59,410 bases of DNA from Heminiphilus faecis (GTDB taxonomy: Bacteria; Bacteroidota; Bacteroidia; Bacteroidales; Muribaculaceae). The position numbers and the translations under genes were made by a program. Of this stretch, positions 1-8,560 are shown piece by piece; positions within the stretch are counted from its first letter, which is position 1; every line of letters begins with the position of its first letter. The stretch covers positions 1-59,410 of the forward strand of contig NZ_VSMC01000001.1 in assembly GCF_008728965.1 (NCBI RefSeq). The letters are read 5' to 3'. Below the pieces are notes generated by a model. The model did no database searches, was not told the DNA's origin, and worked only from the letters and a program-made list of their open reading frames with translations.

Positions 1-62
1 ATAGATGAATATCTCAAAAGGCACTATTAGAACGCCCAACACAGATTGACTACTGCTCGGTT

Positions 63-120
63 ATCACCCAAAATGTCCACTTAGCACTTTTGATATACAA
101 TCCATCACCCCAAATGTCCA
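63..120. repeat. Direct repeat pair, possible insertion-sequence end
   Basis: The 17-mers at 63-79 (ATCACCCAAAATGTCCA) and 104-120 (ATCACCCCAAATGTCCA) differ at one base and are spaced 41 bp apart. Read on the minus strand, each begins TGGACATTT. Multiple spaced terminal repeats starting with TG are typical of IS21-family ends, so this could be the end of an element lying to the left of the window. No transposase is visible, so this is inference. The rest of 1-205 holds no gene. Confidence 0.35.
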
Positions 121-205
121 ACCTGCCTATTTTTTCACTATGAGATGAAACATTTTCAAGTTTATGTGTTATAGTCGTAAATGGTATTTTTATTTTTTTA
201 AACTT

Positions 206-703
206 ATGAAGAAGTTATTTCTCTCTGTAGCGGTTGTCGCTACTATCGTCATGGCTGCGTGCTCAACAACTGAAAAAGCCAAGGATGAAGGTGCCGATCT
301 TAAGGCAAAAATCGAAAGCTGTACCAATCCGGACAGCATGAAAGTTTACGTACAACAGGCTCAGGCCTATGCTGAAAAATTAATCAAGGAAGGCAAGGAC
401 AGCGCAGCACAGGTTTATCTGCAGGAAGTAGCTCCGGTTATAGCCGCAAAGGATCCGTCGGCCACACCAGTTATGGACAAGATCAAGAATGCTACCGACT
501 CTGTTGTCGATAATGTCAAGGATGCCGCAGAAGTTGCCGGCGACTCCATAGCCGCTAAAGCATCTGATGTAAAAGATGCTGTGAGTGATAAGGCTTCTGA
601 CGTCAAGGATGCTGCCGCCAAGGCGGTAGACAATACCAAGGCCAAAGCCGCAGAGGCAGCCCAAAATGCCGCCGACAAGGTAAAAGAGGCTCTTGGGAAA
701 TAA
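206..703 (+). CDS. Small lipoprotein with amphipathic helical repeats
   Basis: A 165-residue protein. The upstream in-frame ATG at 164 would put 14 residues before the signal, so the start at 206 is chosen: it gives MKKLFLSVAVVATIVMAAC, a clean SPII signal with lipid-modified Cys19. The mature N-terminal part (about 25-90) is a predicted helix that resembles a TPR-like hairpin. From about residue 95 to the end it is an Ala/Lys/Asp-rich stretch with repeats such as ASDVKDA, which would form a long amphipathic helix like that of LEA or apolipoprotein-like proteins. The role is unknown; a periplasmic or outer-membrane envelope or stress protein is the inference. It is followed by a hairpin terminator, so it is monocistronic. 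Confidence 0.75.
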   Translation: MKKLFLSVAVVATIVMAACSTTEKAKDEGADLKAKIESCTNPDSMKVYVQQAQAYAEKLIKEGKDSAAQVYLQEVAPVIAAKDPSATPVMDKIKNATDSVVDNVKDAAEVAGDSIAAKASDVKDAVSDKASDVKDAAAKAVDNTKAKAAEAAQNAADKVKEALGK

Positions 704-731
704 TAACAACAATCCGTTTTACTTACAATGA

Positions 732-764
732 AGCATGGACATCCGAGGGTGTCCATGCTTTGTT
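732..764 (+). terminator. Rho-independent-like terminator after the lipoprotein gene
   Basis: AGCATGGACATC (732-743) pairs with GGTGTCCATGCT (748-759), with one T-G wobble and a short loop, followed by TTTGTTC. It lies between the end of the + strand lipoprotein gene and the convergent mrp gene, so it fits a transcription end. Confidence 0.6.
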
Positions 765-775
765 CATTATGCAGT

Positions 776-1909
776 TTATGAGTGAGTCTCGACCTTTGAA
801 GTGGCGGGCAGAGAGTCATTGCGTTCGTCTACAGCCTCGACAACGGCACGACCGAGAGTCATAAACGCTTCGCCGGTTATCGACTCCCTGAGCGCGATAG
901 GCTCCCCGCTGTCGCCGCCTTCACATATAGAACCGACTATGGGTATCTGGGCGAGCAGCTTTACCTTCAGCCGGCGGGCAAGTTCCACAGCACCGTCCCG
1001 GCCAAAAATATAATAGCGCTCGTCAGGATGAGCAGCCGGAGTAAACCACGCCATATTCTCCACAATACCAAGTACGGGCACATTTACCTTATCATCAGTA
1101 AACATGCCTATGCCTTTACGTGCATCGGCCAAGGCCACTTCCTGCGGCGTACTTATAATTATAACTCCGGTAATGGCAAGAGTCTGCACCAAAGTAAGAT
1201 GTATATCGCTCGTGCCGGGAGGCATGTCTATAAGGAAATAATCAAGATCGCCCCACATACCCTGCGTAATAAGCTGATTAAGCGCACGTGACGCCATGGC
1301 TCCGCGCCATAACGCCGGCGCGTCACGCTCCATAAGAAGGCCTATCGACAACAGCTTCACACCGTAGCGTTCAATGGGCACGATATAATCCTGCCCCCCC
1401 ACTTTCTCCATATAAAGAGGCTCGTCCTCTACACCAAACATCTTGGGCACAGAGGGGCCGAAAATATCTGCGTCGAGCAACCCGACCTTATAACCTAGCC
1501 TCGCGAGAGCCACGGCAAGGTTACTTGCCACAGTCGACTTGCCTACACCACCCTTGCCCGACGACACGCCGATAATATTTTTCACACCGGGAAGCGGGTT
1601 TTCAGGTTTAGGAGCCGGACCGCTATTGCGGAATTTGGCAGCGATGCGGCCCTTAATATCCACTTCGGGCGATATGAAAGTAGTTATGGCGGTCTCGGCC
1701 GCCTTGACAACCGACTTCACAAAGGGGTCGGTAGGTTTGTCAAATATCAGGGAAAAGCTCACTGTATTGCCGTCAATACGTATATCGTCCTCAACCATGC
1801 CGAGTTCGACTATATTTTTCCCGTTGCCGGGATAACGCACCGTAGCAAGTGCGTCAAGTATAAGTTTCGGATAAATAGGCTCCATATTGTTATATTTATT
1901 GTTTGTCAT
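776..1909 (-). CDS. mrp: Mrp/ApbC family P-loop ATPase, Fe-S cluster carrier
   Basis: A 377-residue protein. Residues about 9-90 form an MIP18/DUF59 domain; the MinD-like ATPase follows, with a deviant Walker A motif GKGGVGKST (118-126), then [10 protein letters not shown] and DMPPGTSD. The family loads or carries iron-sulfur clusters in the cytoplasm. The CxxC pair that many Mrp proteins use to bind the cluster is absent: the equivalent loop reads [15 protein letters not shown]. From memory other Bacteroidetes Mrp proteins also lack it, so this need not mean loss of function. The start overlaps the end of trmB by 14 bases, which suggests translational coupling; a second ATG 24 bases downstream (1885) is an alternative start. 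Confidence 0.93.
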   Translation of the reverse strand: MTNNKYNNMEPIYPKLILDALATVRYPGNGKNIVELGMVEDDIRIDGNTVSFSLIFDKPTDPFVKSVVKAAETAITTFISPEVDIKGRIAAKFRNSGPAPKPENPLPGVKNIIGVSSGKGGVGKSTVASNLAVALARLGYKVGLLDADIFGPSVPKMFGVEDEPLYMEKVGGQDYIVPIERYGVKLLSIGLLMERDAPALWRGAMASRALNQLITQGMWGDLDYFLIDMPPGTSDIHLTLVQTLAITGVIIISTPQEVALADARKGIGMFTDDKVNVPVLGIVENMAWFTPAAHPDERYYIFGRDGAVELARRLKVKLLAQIPIVGSICEGGDSGEPIALRESITGEAFMTLGRAVVEAVDERNDSLPATSKVETHS

Positions 1910-2690
1910 TGTTTTTAATACGCACCTGCGGGTTGCAAAGTTCGGGGCATTGCAACTCCCCGCGTGAGAAACTGCGATATGTGTCGGGTTCTATCTCTAC
2001 TTCCGGTTCGGAGAGTTCACCCTGCGCCGGCAAATTCCATGATATATACTTTATGGTCAGCCCGCGGTCAAGCCACTGCTGCTCGTAAAAAGTGCGTATG
2101 CCGAGAATATCGTCGACGCCCTGCGGATTGCCATACAGATCGCATGTGTCGGCAAGAAGCGGCAACGAATTATGACGGGCCATAATGCCTGTATAAGTAT
2201 ACAGAAACGGGCTGTCGGTCTTCAGATGCACCCGGCCTCCGTCCTTAAGGACCTCTCGGTAAAGTCGCATAAATCGCGTACCTGTCAGGCGTTTGTTGAC
2301 TTTCTTCATCTGCGGGTCGGGAAACGTTATCCATATCTCGTCTACCTCCCCGGGAGCGAAAAAGTATGGCAACAGCTCTATGCTCGTACGCAGAAATGCG
2401 GCATTTCCCATCTTACGGTCGCGTACCTGACATGCACCCGACCACATCCGCGCACCCTTTATGTCTATACCGATAAAGTTTTTATCGGGAAACCGCGAGG
2501 CAAGACCTACCGTATATTCACCCTTGCCGCAACCAAGCTCGAGTATGACAGGATTGTCATTGTGAAAGTAATCAGAATGCCAACGGCCCTTCATAGGGAA
2601 TCCCTGCTCCTTCAATACGCTGAAAGGATACTGAAAGACACACTCCATCGACTCCATGTCGCTAAATTTTTTCAACTTGTTTTTTCCCAT
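1896..2690 (-). CDS. trmB: tRNA (guanine46-N7)-methyltransferase
   Basis: A 264-residue protein that methylates N7 of G46 in the tRNA variable loop using S-adenosylmethionine. The SAM-binding motif I is [12 protein letters not shown] (about 50-61), followed by IGIDIKG and the family signature [11 protein letters not shown] with the catalytic Asp, then HLKTDS. It is somewhat longer than the E. coli enzyme, with the extra length at the C-terminus. It lies upstream of mrp in the same direction with a 14-base overlap, and 18 bases downstream of the S24 repressor gene, so the three may be co-transcribed. Confidence 0.93.
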   Translation of the reverse strand: MGKNKLKKFSDMESMECVFQYPFSVLKEQGFPMKGRWHSDYFHNDNPVILELGCGKGEYTVGLASRFPDKNFIGIDIKGARMWSGACQVRDRKMGNAAFLRTSIELLPYFFAPGEVDEIWITFPDPQMKKVNKRLTGTRFMRLYREVLKDGGRVHLKTDSPFLYTYTGIMARHNSLPLLADTCDLYGNPQGVDDILGIRTFYEQQWLDRGLTIKYISWNLPAQGELSEPEVEIEPDTYRSFSRGELQCPELCNPQVRIKNNDKQ

Positions 2691-2708
2691 GTTAAACTAC
2701 TTTATCGT

Positions 2709-3401
2709 TCAGACACAATCCTGAATATTAATAATACGTTCCACCACATAAAGCGCGCATATGTCATTGATAGCCACGTCCATGTCATCATAATTGCGGT
2801 TTTCGCTCCGCAACACCACTTTTGACGGATCTTCCTGATGACGCCGCACATACTTCACCACCCTACGGTTTTCCATAACCACGACATATATCTGCCCCCA
2901 CAATATGTTCTGCAGATCACTCTGAGGCAAAAAAGCCACATAACCGCCATTGTTAATTTTCGGCATCATAGAGTCGCCCTTGGCCCTGACCACAATCCAT
3001 TCGGGATTCAGATTGGGGAAATTAAGCCGGCCTATGACATTCTCCTCTGTAAACGCACGCGTCATCTCGGTACATCCGGCAGCCACATCTATATCGTAAA
3101 CCGGAATACCCTCGTTGATACACGACACCGCTACCTCTCCCGACGACACGGACATAGCCCGCGACACTTTGTCGAACGGCAATCCCTTACCGTCGCGCAA
3201 CCAGTCTTTGGATATGTTCAGGTTCACGACTATGCGGTTGAGCAGAGCCTCGCTGACAGGCAGTCGCCCGCTAAGGTACTTTGACACATTGGAGGCGTCT
3301 ATGCCAATCGTTTTCGCAAGTTGTGACTGCGAGAGATGCTGCAACTGCATTATATGCCTTATACGGCCTATTATTGCATCCTGAGAGTGTGATGTTTCCA
3401 T
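2709..3401 (-). CDS. HTH-S24 transcriptional regulator, CI/LexA-like
   Basis: A 230-residue protein from the ATG at 3401; a longer reading frame from 3461 would add 20 residues that run through the promoter and operator, so the shorter start is preferred. Residues about 10-65 form an XRE helix-turn-helix (LSQSQLAKTIGIDASNVSKY). The C-terminal part is a peptidase S24 fold with catalytic Ser in GDSMMP and Lys in RRVVKYV. The Ala-Gly in DVAAGCTEM is the usual place for RecA-stimulated self-cleavage, so it may be an inducible repressor. No phage genes lie around it. The target is unknown beyond probable self-regulation (see the operator at 3420-3453). Confidence 0.88.
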   Translation of the reverse strand: METSHSQDAIIGRIRHIMQLQHLSQSQLAKTIGIDASNVSKYLSGRLPVSEALLNRIVVNLNISKDWLRDGKGLPFDKVSRAMSVSSGEVAVSCINEGIPVYDIDVAAGCTEMTRAFTEENVIGRLNFPNLNPEWIVVRAKGDSMMPKINNGGYVAFLPQSDLQNILWGQIYVVVMENRRVVKYVRRHQEDPSKVVLRSENRNYDDMDVAINDICALYVVERIINIQDCV

Positions 3402-3419
3402 AATTGAGGTGGTTTTACA

Positions 3420-3453
3420 TTGCAAAAATACTTCAATAATTGCAATAATGCAA
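3420..3453 (-). promoter_or_regulatory. Promoter and candidate operator of the S24 repressor
   Basis: On the minus strand there is a -7 box TATTTTTG (3430 down to 3423) and a TTG -33 box (3453-3451) with a 20-base spacer. Two TTGCA half-sites start exactly 20 bp apart (3420 and 3440), and the second is half of a perfect palindrome TTGCA-ATAA-TGCAA (3440-3453). The half-sites overlap the -7 box and the palindrome overlaps the -33 box, as expected for an autorepressor operator. The promoter is a motif match; the operator role is inference. Confidence 0.5.
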
Positions 3454-3499
3454 GTCGGCATACTATTATTTTGTGCATGCCTAATAAAAAACAGTTATA

Positions 3500-3531
3500 T
3501 TTGTTTGTCAATAAGATAAAAGGTAACTTTG
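3500..3531 (+). promoter_or_regulatory. Promoter of panB
   Basis: Bacteroidetes-type promoter: -33 TTTG at 3500-3503 and -7 TAACTTTG at 3524-3531, spacer 20 bases, 24 bases upstream of the panB start codon. Confidence 0.6.
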
Positions 3532-3555
3532 CGCGTCCTTTTAAACAATAACAAA

Positions 3556-4374
3556 ATGTCAACTTACACAGAAGACCAACGCAAAGTGACCACTCATCGC
3601 CTTATCGAGATGAAATCCCGCGGCGAAAAGATAGCCATGCTTACAGCCTACGACTTCTCAATGGCAAAACTCATTGATGAAGCCGGCATGGATGTTATAC
3701 TCGTGGGCGACTCCGCCTCTAACGTCATGGCAGGCAACATAACCACCCTGCCCATTACCCTTGACCAGATGATATATCATGCCAAGTCAGTGGTAAAAGG
3801 CGTCAAGAGAGCGCTTGTGGTGGTAGACCTGCCATTCGGCAGTTATCAGGGCAACAGTAAGGAAGCACTTGCTTCGGCAATAAGAATCATGAAAGAAAGC
3901 CATGCCGAAGCTGTGAAAATGGAAGGAGGAGCTGAAATACGCGAATCTATCGAACGCGTTTTATGTGCCGGCATACCCGTCATGGGGCATCTCGGACTCA
4001 CCCCGCAGTCCATCAACAAGTTTGGCACCTATGCAGTGCGCGCCAAAGAGGAGGCCGAAGCCGAGAAACTCGTCGCTGACGCCAAATTGCTTGAAGAGAT
4101 AGGCTGCTTCGCTCTCGTTCTTGAAAAAATACCGGCGCAACTCGCCACACGCGTAGCAGCCGAGGTGTCGATACCCGTAATCGGCATTGGCGCCGGAGGA
4201 GGCGTTGACGGTCAAGTACTCGTCATGCACGATATGCTTGGCATAAACAAAGGCTTCTCACCGCGCTTCTTACGCCGTTACGCCGACCTGTCGACAGTCA
4301 TCAACGACGCCGTGGCCCACTACATCGATGATGTCAAAACCCGCGATTTTCCCAACGAGAAAGAACAATACTGA
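3556..4374 (+). CDS. panB: 3-methyl-2-oxobutanoate hydroxymethyltransferase
   Basis: A 272-residue enzyme of pantothenate and coenzyme A synthesis; it transfers a hydroxymethyl group from methylene-tetrahydrofolate to alpha-ketoisovalerate, giving ketopantoate. Family motifs are [16 protein letters not shown], the Mg-binding [29 protein letters not shown], and [21 protein letters not shown]. The start at 3556 (MSTYTED) is preferred over the in-frame ATG at 3529, because the latter lies on the promoter. It stands alone, with no panC or panD nearby. Confidence 0.96.
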   Translation: MSTYTEDQRKVTTHRLIEMKSRGEKIAMLTAYDFSMAKLIDEAGMDVILVGDSASNVMAGNITTLPITLDQMIYHAKSVVKGVKRALVVVDLPFGSYQGNSKEALASAIRIMKESHAEAVKMEGGAEIRESIERVLCAGIPVMGHLGLTPQSINKFGTYAVRAKEEAEAEKLVADAKLLEEIGCFALVLEKIPAQLATRVAAEVSIPVIGIGAGGGVDGQVLVMHDMLGINKGFSPRFLRRYADLSTVINDAVAHYIDDVKTRDFPNEKEQY

Positions 4375-4429
4375 TTTCTCGACCCGCTTTTACGGTATAG
4401 GCGCTGCTCAGGCACTACCGCAAGTTCAT

Positions 4430-4461
4430 CACGGAGCACTACAGAATTGTTGTGCTCCGTG
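4430..4461 (+). terminator. Strong hairpin downstream of panB
   Basis: CACGGAGCAC (4430-4439) pairs perfectly with GTGCTCCGTG (4452-4461); the loop adds three inner pairs (ACA/TGT) around GAAT. There is no T-run after it, so it may terminate transcription with Rho or protect the 3' end rather than act as a textbook intrinsic terminator. Confidence 0.45.
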
Positions 4462-4520
4462 TTATGTGATACATAAATACCGCGTGCTGACTCACGTCCA
4501 TACGCCTTATGAATTCCCTG

Positions 4521-4545
4521 ATTTTATGACGGGGCGTCATAAAAT
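4521..4545. terminator. Second hairpin in the panB-kinase gap
   Basis: ATTTTATGACG (4521-4531) and CGTCATAAAAT (4535-4545) make an 11-bp perfect stem with a GGG loop. On the + strand it is followed by TTCGT; the stem base is A/T-rich in both directions, so it could act on either strand. The rest of the 4375-4643 gap holds only the kinase-gene promoter. Confidence 0.5.
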
Positions 4546-4612
4546 TTCGTAAAATCGGGGTTATGTAATTAAAAGTAGATACCTATACCCGACATTTAAT
4601 AAAAAACTTTTG

Positions 4613-4620
4613 TATTTTTG
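4613..4620 (+). promoter_or_regulatory. -7 box of the kinase-like gene promoter
   Basis: TATTTTTG matches the Bacteroidetes -7 consensus TAnnTTTG, 23 bases upstream of the start codon. No clear -33 TTTG is seen at the best spacing. Confidence 0.45.
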
Positions 4621-4643
4621 CCATTCAAACAACGTTTCAACCG

Positions 4644-5444
4644 ATGACAAAGAACGAAGCCGCACCACAGCCCTCTGCCGAGAAATGGACCGAGATAACG
4701 CTTCTTCCCGAGTGGGAGGAGGAATACTATCTCGTATATACGGCAAAAAAATACGGAAAATGGGTGATGCTCAAGACCCTTAAGCCGGAATATGCCGACC
4801 ACCCCGACTTTATGGCGATGATTGAAAAAGAGTTTGAAGTACGTTATAACCTCGCCCATCCCCACATCGTCATGATCAACGACTTCGAGGAGATACCCGG
4901 GCTGGGCAAGTGCATCATCACCGATGACGTATATGGCGACTCGCTCCGCAAATTGATGAACGAAAACAAGGTGACTCCGGAGATAATACAAAAGTTACGC
5001 CACGACCTTCTTGATGCAATCGACTACATACAGGCCAATCACATCGTACATCATCCGATACGTCCTGAAACTATAATTTTCACAGAGAATATAGGCAATC
5101 TGAAACTGATAGACGTAGGCTTTGATCAATTGAAACACATGGAGCCGGCCGACATGTCGGAAGACATATATAACTACGGCCTCGTACTCAACGAAGCACT
5201 CGACCATGTGGAGGGTAAGAACACACTACTCCGCAAAGTGGCCAAAAAGTGCATGGAGCCTGATCCCGACAAGCGTTACCGCGATGTTCAGGACCTGCAC
5301 CTCGCACTTGAACACCGGTCAAGCAATCAACTATACGTCTTACTGATTGTTTTTCTTTCATTGATGATCGTAATGCTCGCTTGGTTAAACACCCGCCATC
5401 CGGCATCGGCCGACAATCGACCGTCGATTGAAAACGTAAAATAG
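4644..5444 (+). CDS. Membrane-anchored protein kinase-like protein, probable pseudokinase
   Basis: A 266-residue protein: a cytoplasmic Ser/Thr kinase-like fold (about 15-225) and one C-terminal membrane segment (231-248) followed by a short polar tail. The beta3 Lys is kept (K44 in VMLKTL), a plausible alpha-C Glu is present, and the DFG motif reads DVG (D157). The catalytic loop that should read HRDxKPEN reads HHPIRPET (136-143), so the catalytic Asp is Pro and the metal-binding Asn is Thr; there is no Gly-rich loop either. Phosphotransfer is therefore unlikely; a binding or scaffold role is the inference. The acetyltransferase-like gene starts 8 bases downstream, so the two are probably one operon. 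Confidence 0.75.
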   Translation: MTKNEAAPQPSAEKWTEITLLPEWEEEYYLVYTAKKYGKWVMLKTLKPEYADHPDFMAMIEKEFEVRYNLAHPHIVMINDFEEIPGLGKCIITDDVYGDSLRKLMNENKVTPEIIQKLRHDLLDAIDYIQANHIVHHPIRPETIIFTENIGNLKLIDVGFDQLKHMEPADMSEDIYNYGLVLNEALDHVEGKNTLLRKVAKKCMEPDPDKRYRDVQDLHLALEHRSSNQLYVLLIVFLSLMIVMLAWLNTRHPASADNRPSIENVK

Positions 5445-5452
5445 CTATCACA

Positions 5453-6595
5453 ATGTCAGTTGAAATAAGAGAAATCGACTCTACCCGATCGCAGCTCAAG
5501 GAGTATGTCAAGTTTGGCATAGACCTGTATAAAGGCAATGACTTCTTTGTACCACCACTTATATACGACGAAATAGACACATTGTCGCCCGACAAAAATC
5601 CGGCTTTCGAGTACTGCACGGCAAAGTCATGGATGGCTTATCGCGACGGCAAACCCGTAGGCCGCATAACCGGCATCGTGAACTCAATCGTCAACGACCG
5701 CACAGGATCGCACGATCTGCGCTTCGGCTTCATGGACTTCATAGACGATGACGAAGTAGTCGACGCACTGTTCAACGAACTGATGCGATGGGGCAAGTCG
5801 CAGGGTCTAAACTCCATCGTAGGTCCAATGGGCTTCAGCGACATGGACCATGAAGGCATGCTCACCTATGGCTTTGACGAACTCGGCACTATGGCCACTA
5901 TATACAACTACCCATATTATCCGCGCCATATGGAACGCCTCGGCTTCAGAAGTGATGCCGAATGGGTGGAATACCGCATGACCGTTCCCGACAGAATTCC
6001 CAACCAGCTTCAGCGCGTAGGCGACATAGTAAGGCGCAAATACAGACTTCGCACCATAAAGTTTACAAGTTCAAAAAAGCTGAAAGAGCAGTATGGACAG
6101 GCACTGTTTGAACTCATCAACGAGGCATATGACAGTCTGTACGGCTACTCGCCCCTGACAAAAAGGCAGATTGACTACTACATAAGCATATACCTTCCCA
6201 TTCTGCGACTTGAAAATGTGTGTGTCATAGTTGACGCCGACGACAAATTGGTGGGAGTGGGAATATCCATTCCGTCGCTGTCGCGGGCGCTGCAGAAGTC
6301 GCGCGGACGGTTGTTTCCGTTTGGCTGGACACATCTGCTAAAAGCACTCTACCGCCCCAACGACACTGTAGACCTTCTGCTCGTGGCTGTAAAACCAGAG
6401 TATCAGAGCAAGGGTGTGAACGCACTGCTATTTACCGACCTGATACCGGTATATATTAAAAACGGCTATCGATGGGCAGAGAGCAATCCCGAACTTGCCG
6501 AAAACGAAAACGTGCAGCAACAGTGGAAGTTTTTTGAACGTCGCCAACACCGCCGCCGCACCGCTTTCCGTAAAGACATACCCGATAAACTCTAA
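5453..6595 (+). CDS. GNAT-fold N-acetyltransferase-like protein
   Basis: A 380-residue protein resembling the YghO-type family found in Bacteroidetes and proteobacteria: an N-terminal part (EYVKFGIDLYKGNDFFVPP) and a C-terminal GNAT-like half with LLLVAVKPEYQSKGVNALLF, which matches the acetyl-CoA-binding motif A region. The acceptor substrate is not known. It begins 8 bases after the kinase-like gene and its stop overlaps the end of a convergent lipoprotein gene by 4 bases. Being paired with a dead kinase suggests a shared pathway, but the sequence does not show which. Confidence 0.75.
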   Translation: MSVEIREIDSTRSQLKEYVKFGIDLYKGNDFFVPPLIYDEIDTLSPDKNPAFEYCTAKSWMAYRDGKPVGRITGIVNSIVNDRTGSHDLRFGFMDFIDDDEVVDALFNELMRWGKSQGLNSIVGPMGFSDMDHEGMLTYGFDELGTMATIYNYPYYPRHMERLGFRSDAEWVEYRMTVPDRIPNQLQRVGDIVRRKYRLRTIKFTSSKKLKEQYGQALFELINEAYDSLYGYSPLTKRQIDYYISIYLPILRLENVCVIVDADDKLVGVGISIPSLSRALQKSRGRLFPFGWTHLLKALYRPNDTVDLLLVAVKPEYQSKGVNALLFTDLIPVYIKNGYRWAESNPELAENENVQQQWKFFERRQHRRRTAFRKDIPDKL

Positions 6596-6930
6596 AAACG
6601 GGTGTAGTACAGTTCTACGCCCATATAGTCATCATATAGAATCAGGTTGGCAGGCCCTTCCATGTCCCAGCCATAGTCCCACTCATCGCCGTTCTGAAAG
6701 TATATCTCCACTTCATAGTCATCCCAGTCCCAAGTAAAACTGTATGAACCGCTGAAGTCACTGTAAGTGCCCCAGCCGTCGCTATCAAAAATGAACCGGC
6801 TGCTTCCGTCATCCTGAATCCAGCTTCCGAGAAACGGAGCGTTTATCGGATCATAGTCCTCGTCATCGCATGACACCAAGCACACCGATAGCACCGTAAG
6901 CATAATCCCCAATAAAAAGGTCTTCTTCAT
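6592..6930 (-). CDS. Small Trp/Asp/Tyr-rich lipoprotein
   Basis: A 112-residue protein with an SPII signal ending LVSC (Cys21) followed by DDED, an acidic start typical of exported Bacteroidetes lipoproteins. The mature part reads like a single lipocalin-like beta-sandwich (LGSWIQDDGSSRFIFDSDGWGTYSDFSG...), with many alternating aromatic and Asp residues. The function is unknown. The 3' end overlaps the convergent acetyltransferase-like gene by 4 bases. Confidence 0.7.
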   Translation of the reverse strand: MKKTFLLGIMLTVLSVCLVSCDDEDYDPINAPFLGSWIQDDGSSRFIFDSDGWGTYSDFSGSYSFTWDWDDYEVEIYFQNGDEWDYGWDMEGPANLILYDDYMGVELYYTRF

Positions 6931-6990
6931 ACTGTCTTTAATTAATGTTATAATCTTAAAGATGCGTTTAATTTTTCAACAAATTTAGTG

Positions 6991-6998
6991 TAACTTTG
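6991..6998 (+). promoter_or_regulatory. -7 box of the GH3-family gene promoter
   Basis: TAACTTTG matches TAnnTTTG, 24 bases upstream of the start codon at 7023. The upstream sequence is A/T-rich without a clear -33 box. Confidence 0.5.
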
Positions 6999-7022
6999 TT
7001 GAATTACGATTAAAAACAGTCA

Positions 7023-8540
7023 ATGAATTTAACCTCGCTCGTCCGACCGCATTTTTTGAAGCGGATCGGCGCTATAACATATACAACAATGCATGCTCGG
7101 GACACACAACGCTCGCAGCTCGGCATGCTGTTGAAAAACGCCCGCGACACACTCGTCGGAGAGCGCTACGGTTTTGTTAACATAAATTGCTATGACGACT
7201 ACAGAAGCCATGTTCCGGTAAGCGGGTATGCCGACATAAGGCCGTTGGTAGAGCGCATGATAGCAGGTGAAAAGAATATACTGTGGCCAGGAACAACCCG
7301 ACGTTTTGCCCAATCGTCAGGTACCTCTGACGGAAAAAGCAAATATATACCCGTCACCGCCGACTCGCTGCGCCGCAACCACTATCAGGGCGGCAGCGAT
7401 GTAGTGAGCACTTACCTTAATCTCTATCCGGACAGCCGCATGTTTGACGGAAAAGGCTTCATACTCGGAGGCAGTTTTGCCAACGAGCTCACACTTCCCG
7501 CAGGAGTAAAAGTAGGCGATCTGTCAGCCAACCTTATCGATGCCATCAGCCCGCTGGTCAATCTTGTCAGAGTTCCGTCAAAGCGCATAGCCCTCATGGA
7601 AGACTGGCGGCAGAAACTTCCTGCACTTGTCAAAGCGTCGATGCGCAGCGACATCACTAATATATCGGGCGTACCGTCATGGTTTCTGACCGTGCTTAAA
7701 GAAGTCATAACCGCCGCCGGAGCCGCAACCATACATGATGTATGGCCACATCTTGAAGTCTTTTTCCATGGCGGCATATCGTTCAAGCCTTACCGCGAGC
7801 AGTATGCACACATCACCGACCGCTCACGGATGCGTTATATCGAAACCTACAACGCTTCAGAGGGTTTCTTCGCCGTACAGTCTGAAATCGACGACCCGTC
7901 GCTGCTTCTGCTTCTTGACTTAGGCATATTCTACGAATTCATCCCTACCGACGAAGTCGACGACAAGTTTCCCCGGGCTCTTCCGGCATGGGAGGTGAAA
8001 GAAGGGCATACTTACGCCATGATCATCACATCATGCAACGGGCTGTGGCGCTATGCACTGGGCGACACCGTGACAGTAGTATCGGTGAATCCGCTCAAAA
8101 TAATAATATCGGGACGCACCAAGCACTATATCAATGCATTCGGTGAAGAGTTGATGGTATACAATGCCGATGCCGCCATAGCCTCGACATGCCGTGAACT
8201 CGACTGCGCCATAACCAACTATACCGCTGCTCCGGTTTATGCCGGCGACAAGTCGAGAGGTCGCCATGAATGGCTAATCGAGTTCAACCGGGAGCCTGAC
8301 GACATAGAGGCTTTTGCCGACACTCTCGACCGCCATCTATGCCATGAGAACTCCGACTATCAGGCAAAACGCGCGGGCAATCTGTTTTTGGACCGGCTAA
8401 GTATAGTCAAAGGGCGCCCGGGAGTCTTTGACGAATGGCTCGCCTCAACAGGAAAACTCGGCGGGCAACGCAAAGTACCGCGGCTAAACAACGACCGACG
8501 CGTTATAGACTCGCTACTACATCTTAATAATATGAAATAA
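7023..8540 (+). CDS. GH3 auxin-responsive-family acyl-adenylating enzyme
   Basis: A 505-residue member of the GH3 family (adenylate-forming; named for the plant auxin-conjugating enzymes, not a glycosidase). The ATP-binding P-loop is seen in FAQSSGTSDGKSKYIPVT (about 98-115), and ETYNASEGFF (about 279-288) and LWRYALGDTV (about 341-350) are further family motifs. Plant members join amino acids to carboxylic acids; the bacterial substrate is unknown. It is full length. The next gene, an alkaline phosphatase, begins 20 bases after the stop on the same strand, so they may be co-transcribed, though no functional link is evident. Confidence 0.88.
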   Translation: MNLTSLVRPHFLKRIGAITYTTMHARDTQRSQLGMLLKNARDTLVGERYGFVNINCYDDYRSHVPVSGYADIRPLVERMIAGEKNILWPGTTRRFAQSSGTSDGKSKYIPVTADSLRRNHYQGGSDVVSTYLNLYPDSRMFDGKGFILGGSFANELTLPAGVKVGDLSANLIDAISPLVNLVRVPSKRIALMEDWRQKLPALVKASMRSDITNISGVPSWFLTVLKEVITAAGAATIHDVWPHLEVFFHGGISFKPYREQYAHITDRSRMRYIETYNASEGFFAVQSEIDDPSLLLLLDLGIFYEFIPTDEVDDKFPRALPAWEVKEGHTYAMIITSCNGLWRYALGDTVTVVSVNPLKIIISGRTKHYINAFGEELMVYNADAAIASTCRELDCAITNYTAAPVYAGDKSRGRHEWLIEFNREPDDIEAFADTLDRHLCHENSDYQAKRAGNLFLDRLSIVKGRPGVFDEWLASTGKLGGQRKVPRLNNDRRVIDSLLHLNNMK

Positions 8541-8560
8541 TATTTTTAACAACAGTTATT

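Noticed and set aside
4375-4643. Small gene in the panB-kinase gap (74-codon ORF from 4328)
   Set aside because: It overlaps the panB end out of frame and runs through a strong hairpin; no RBS or family likeness.
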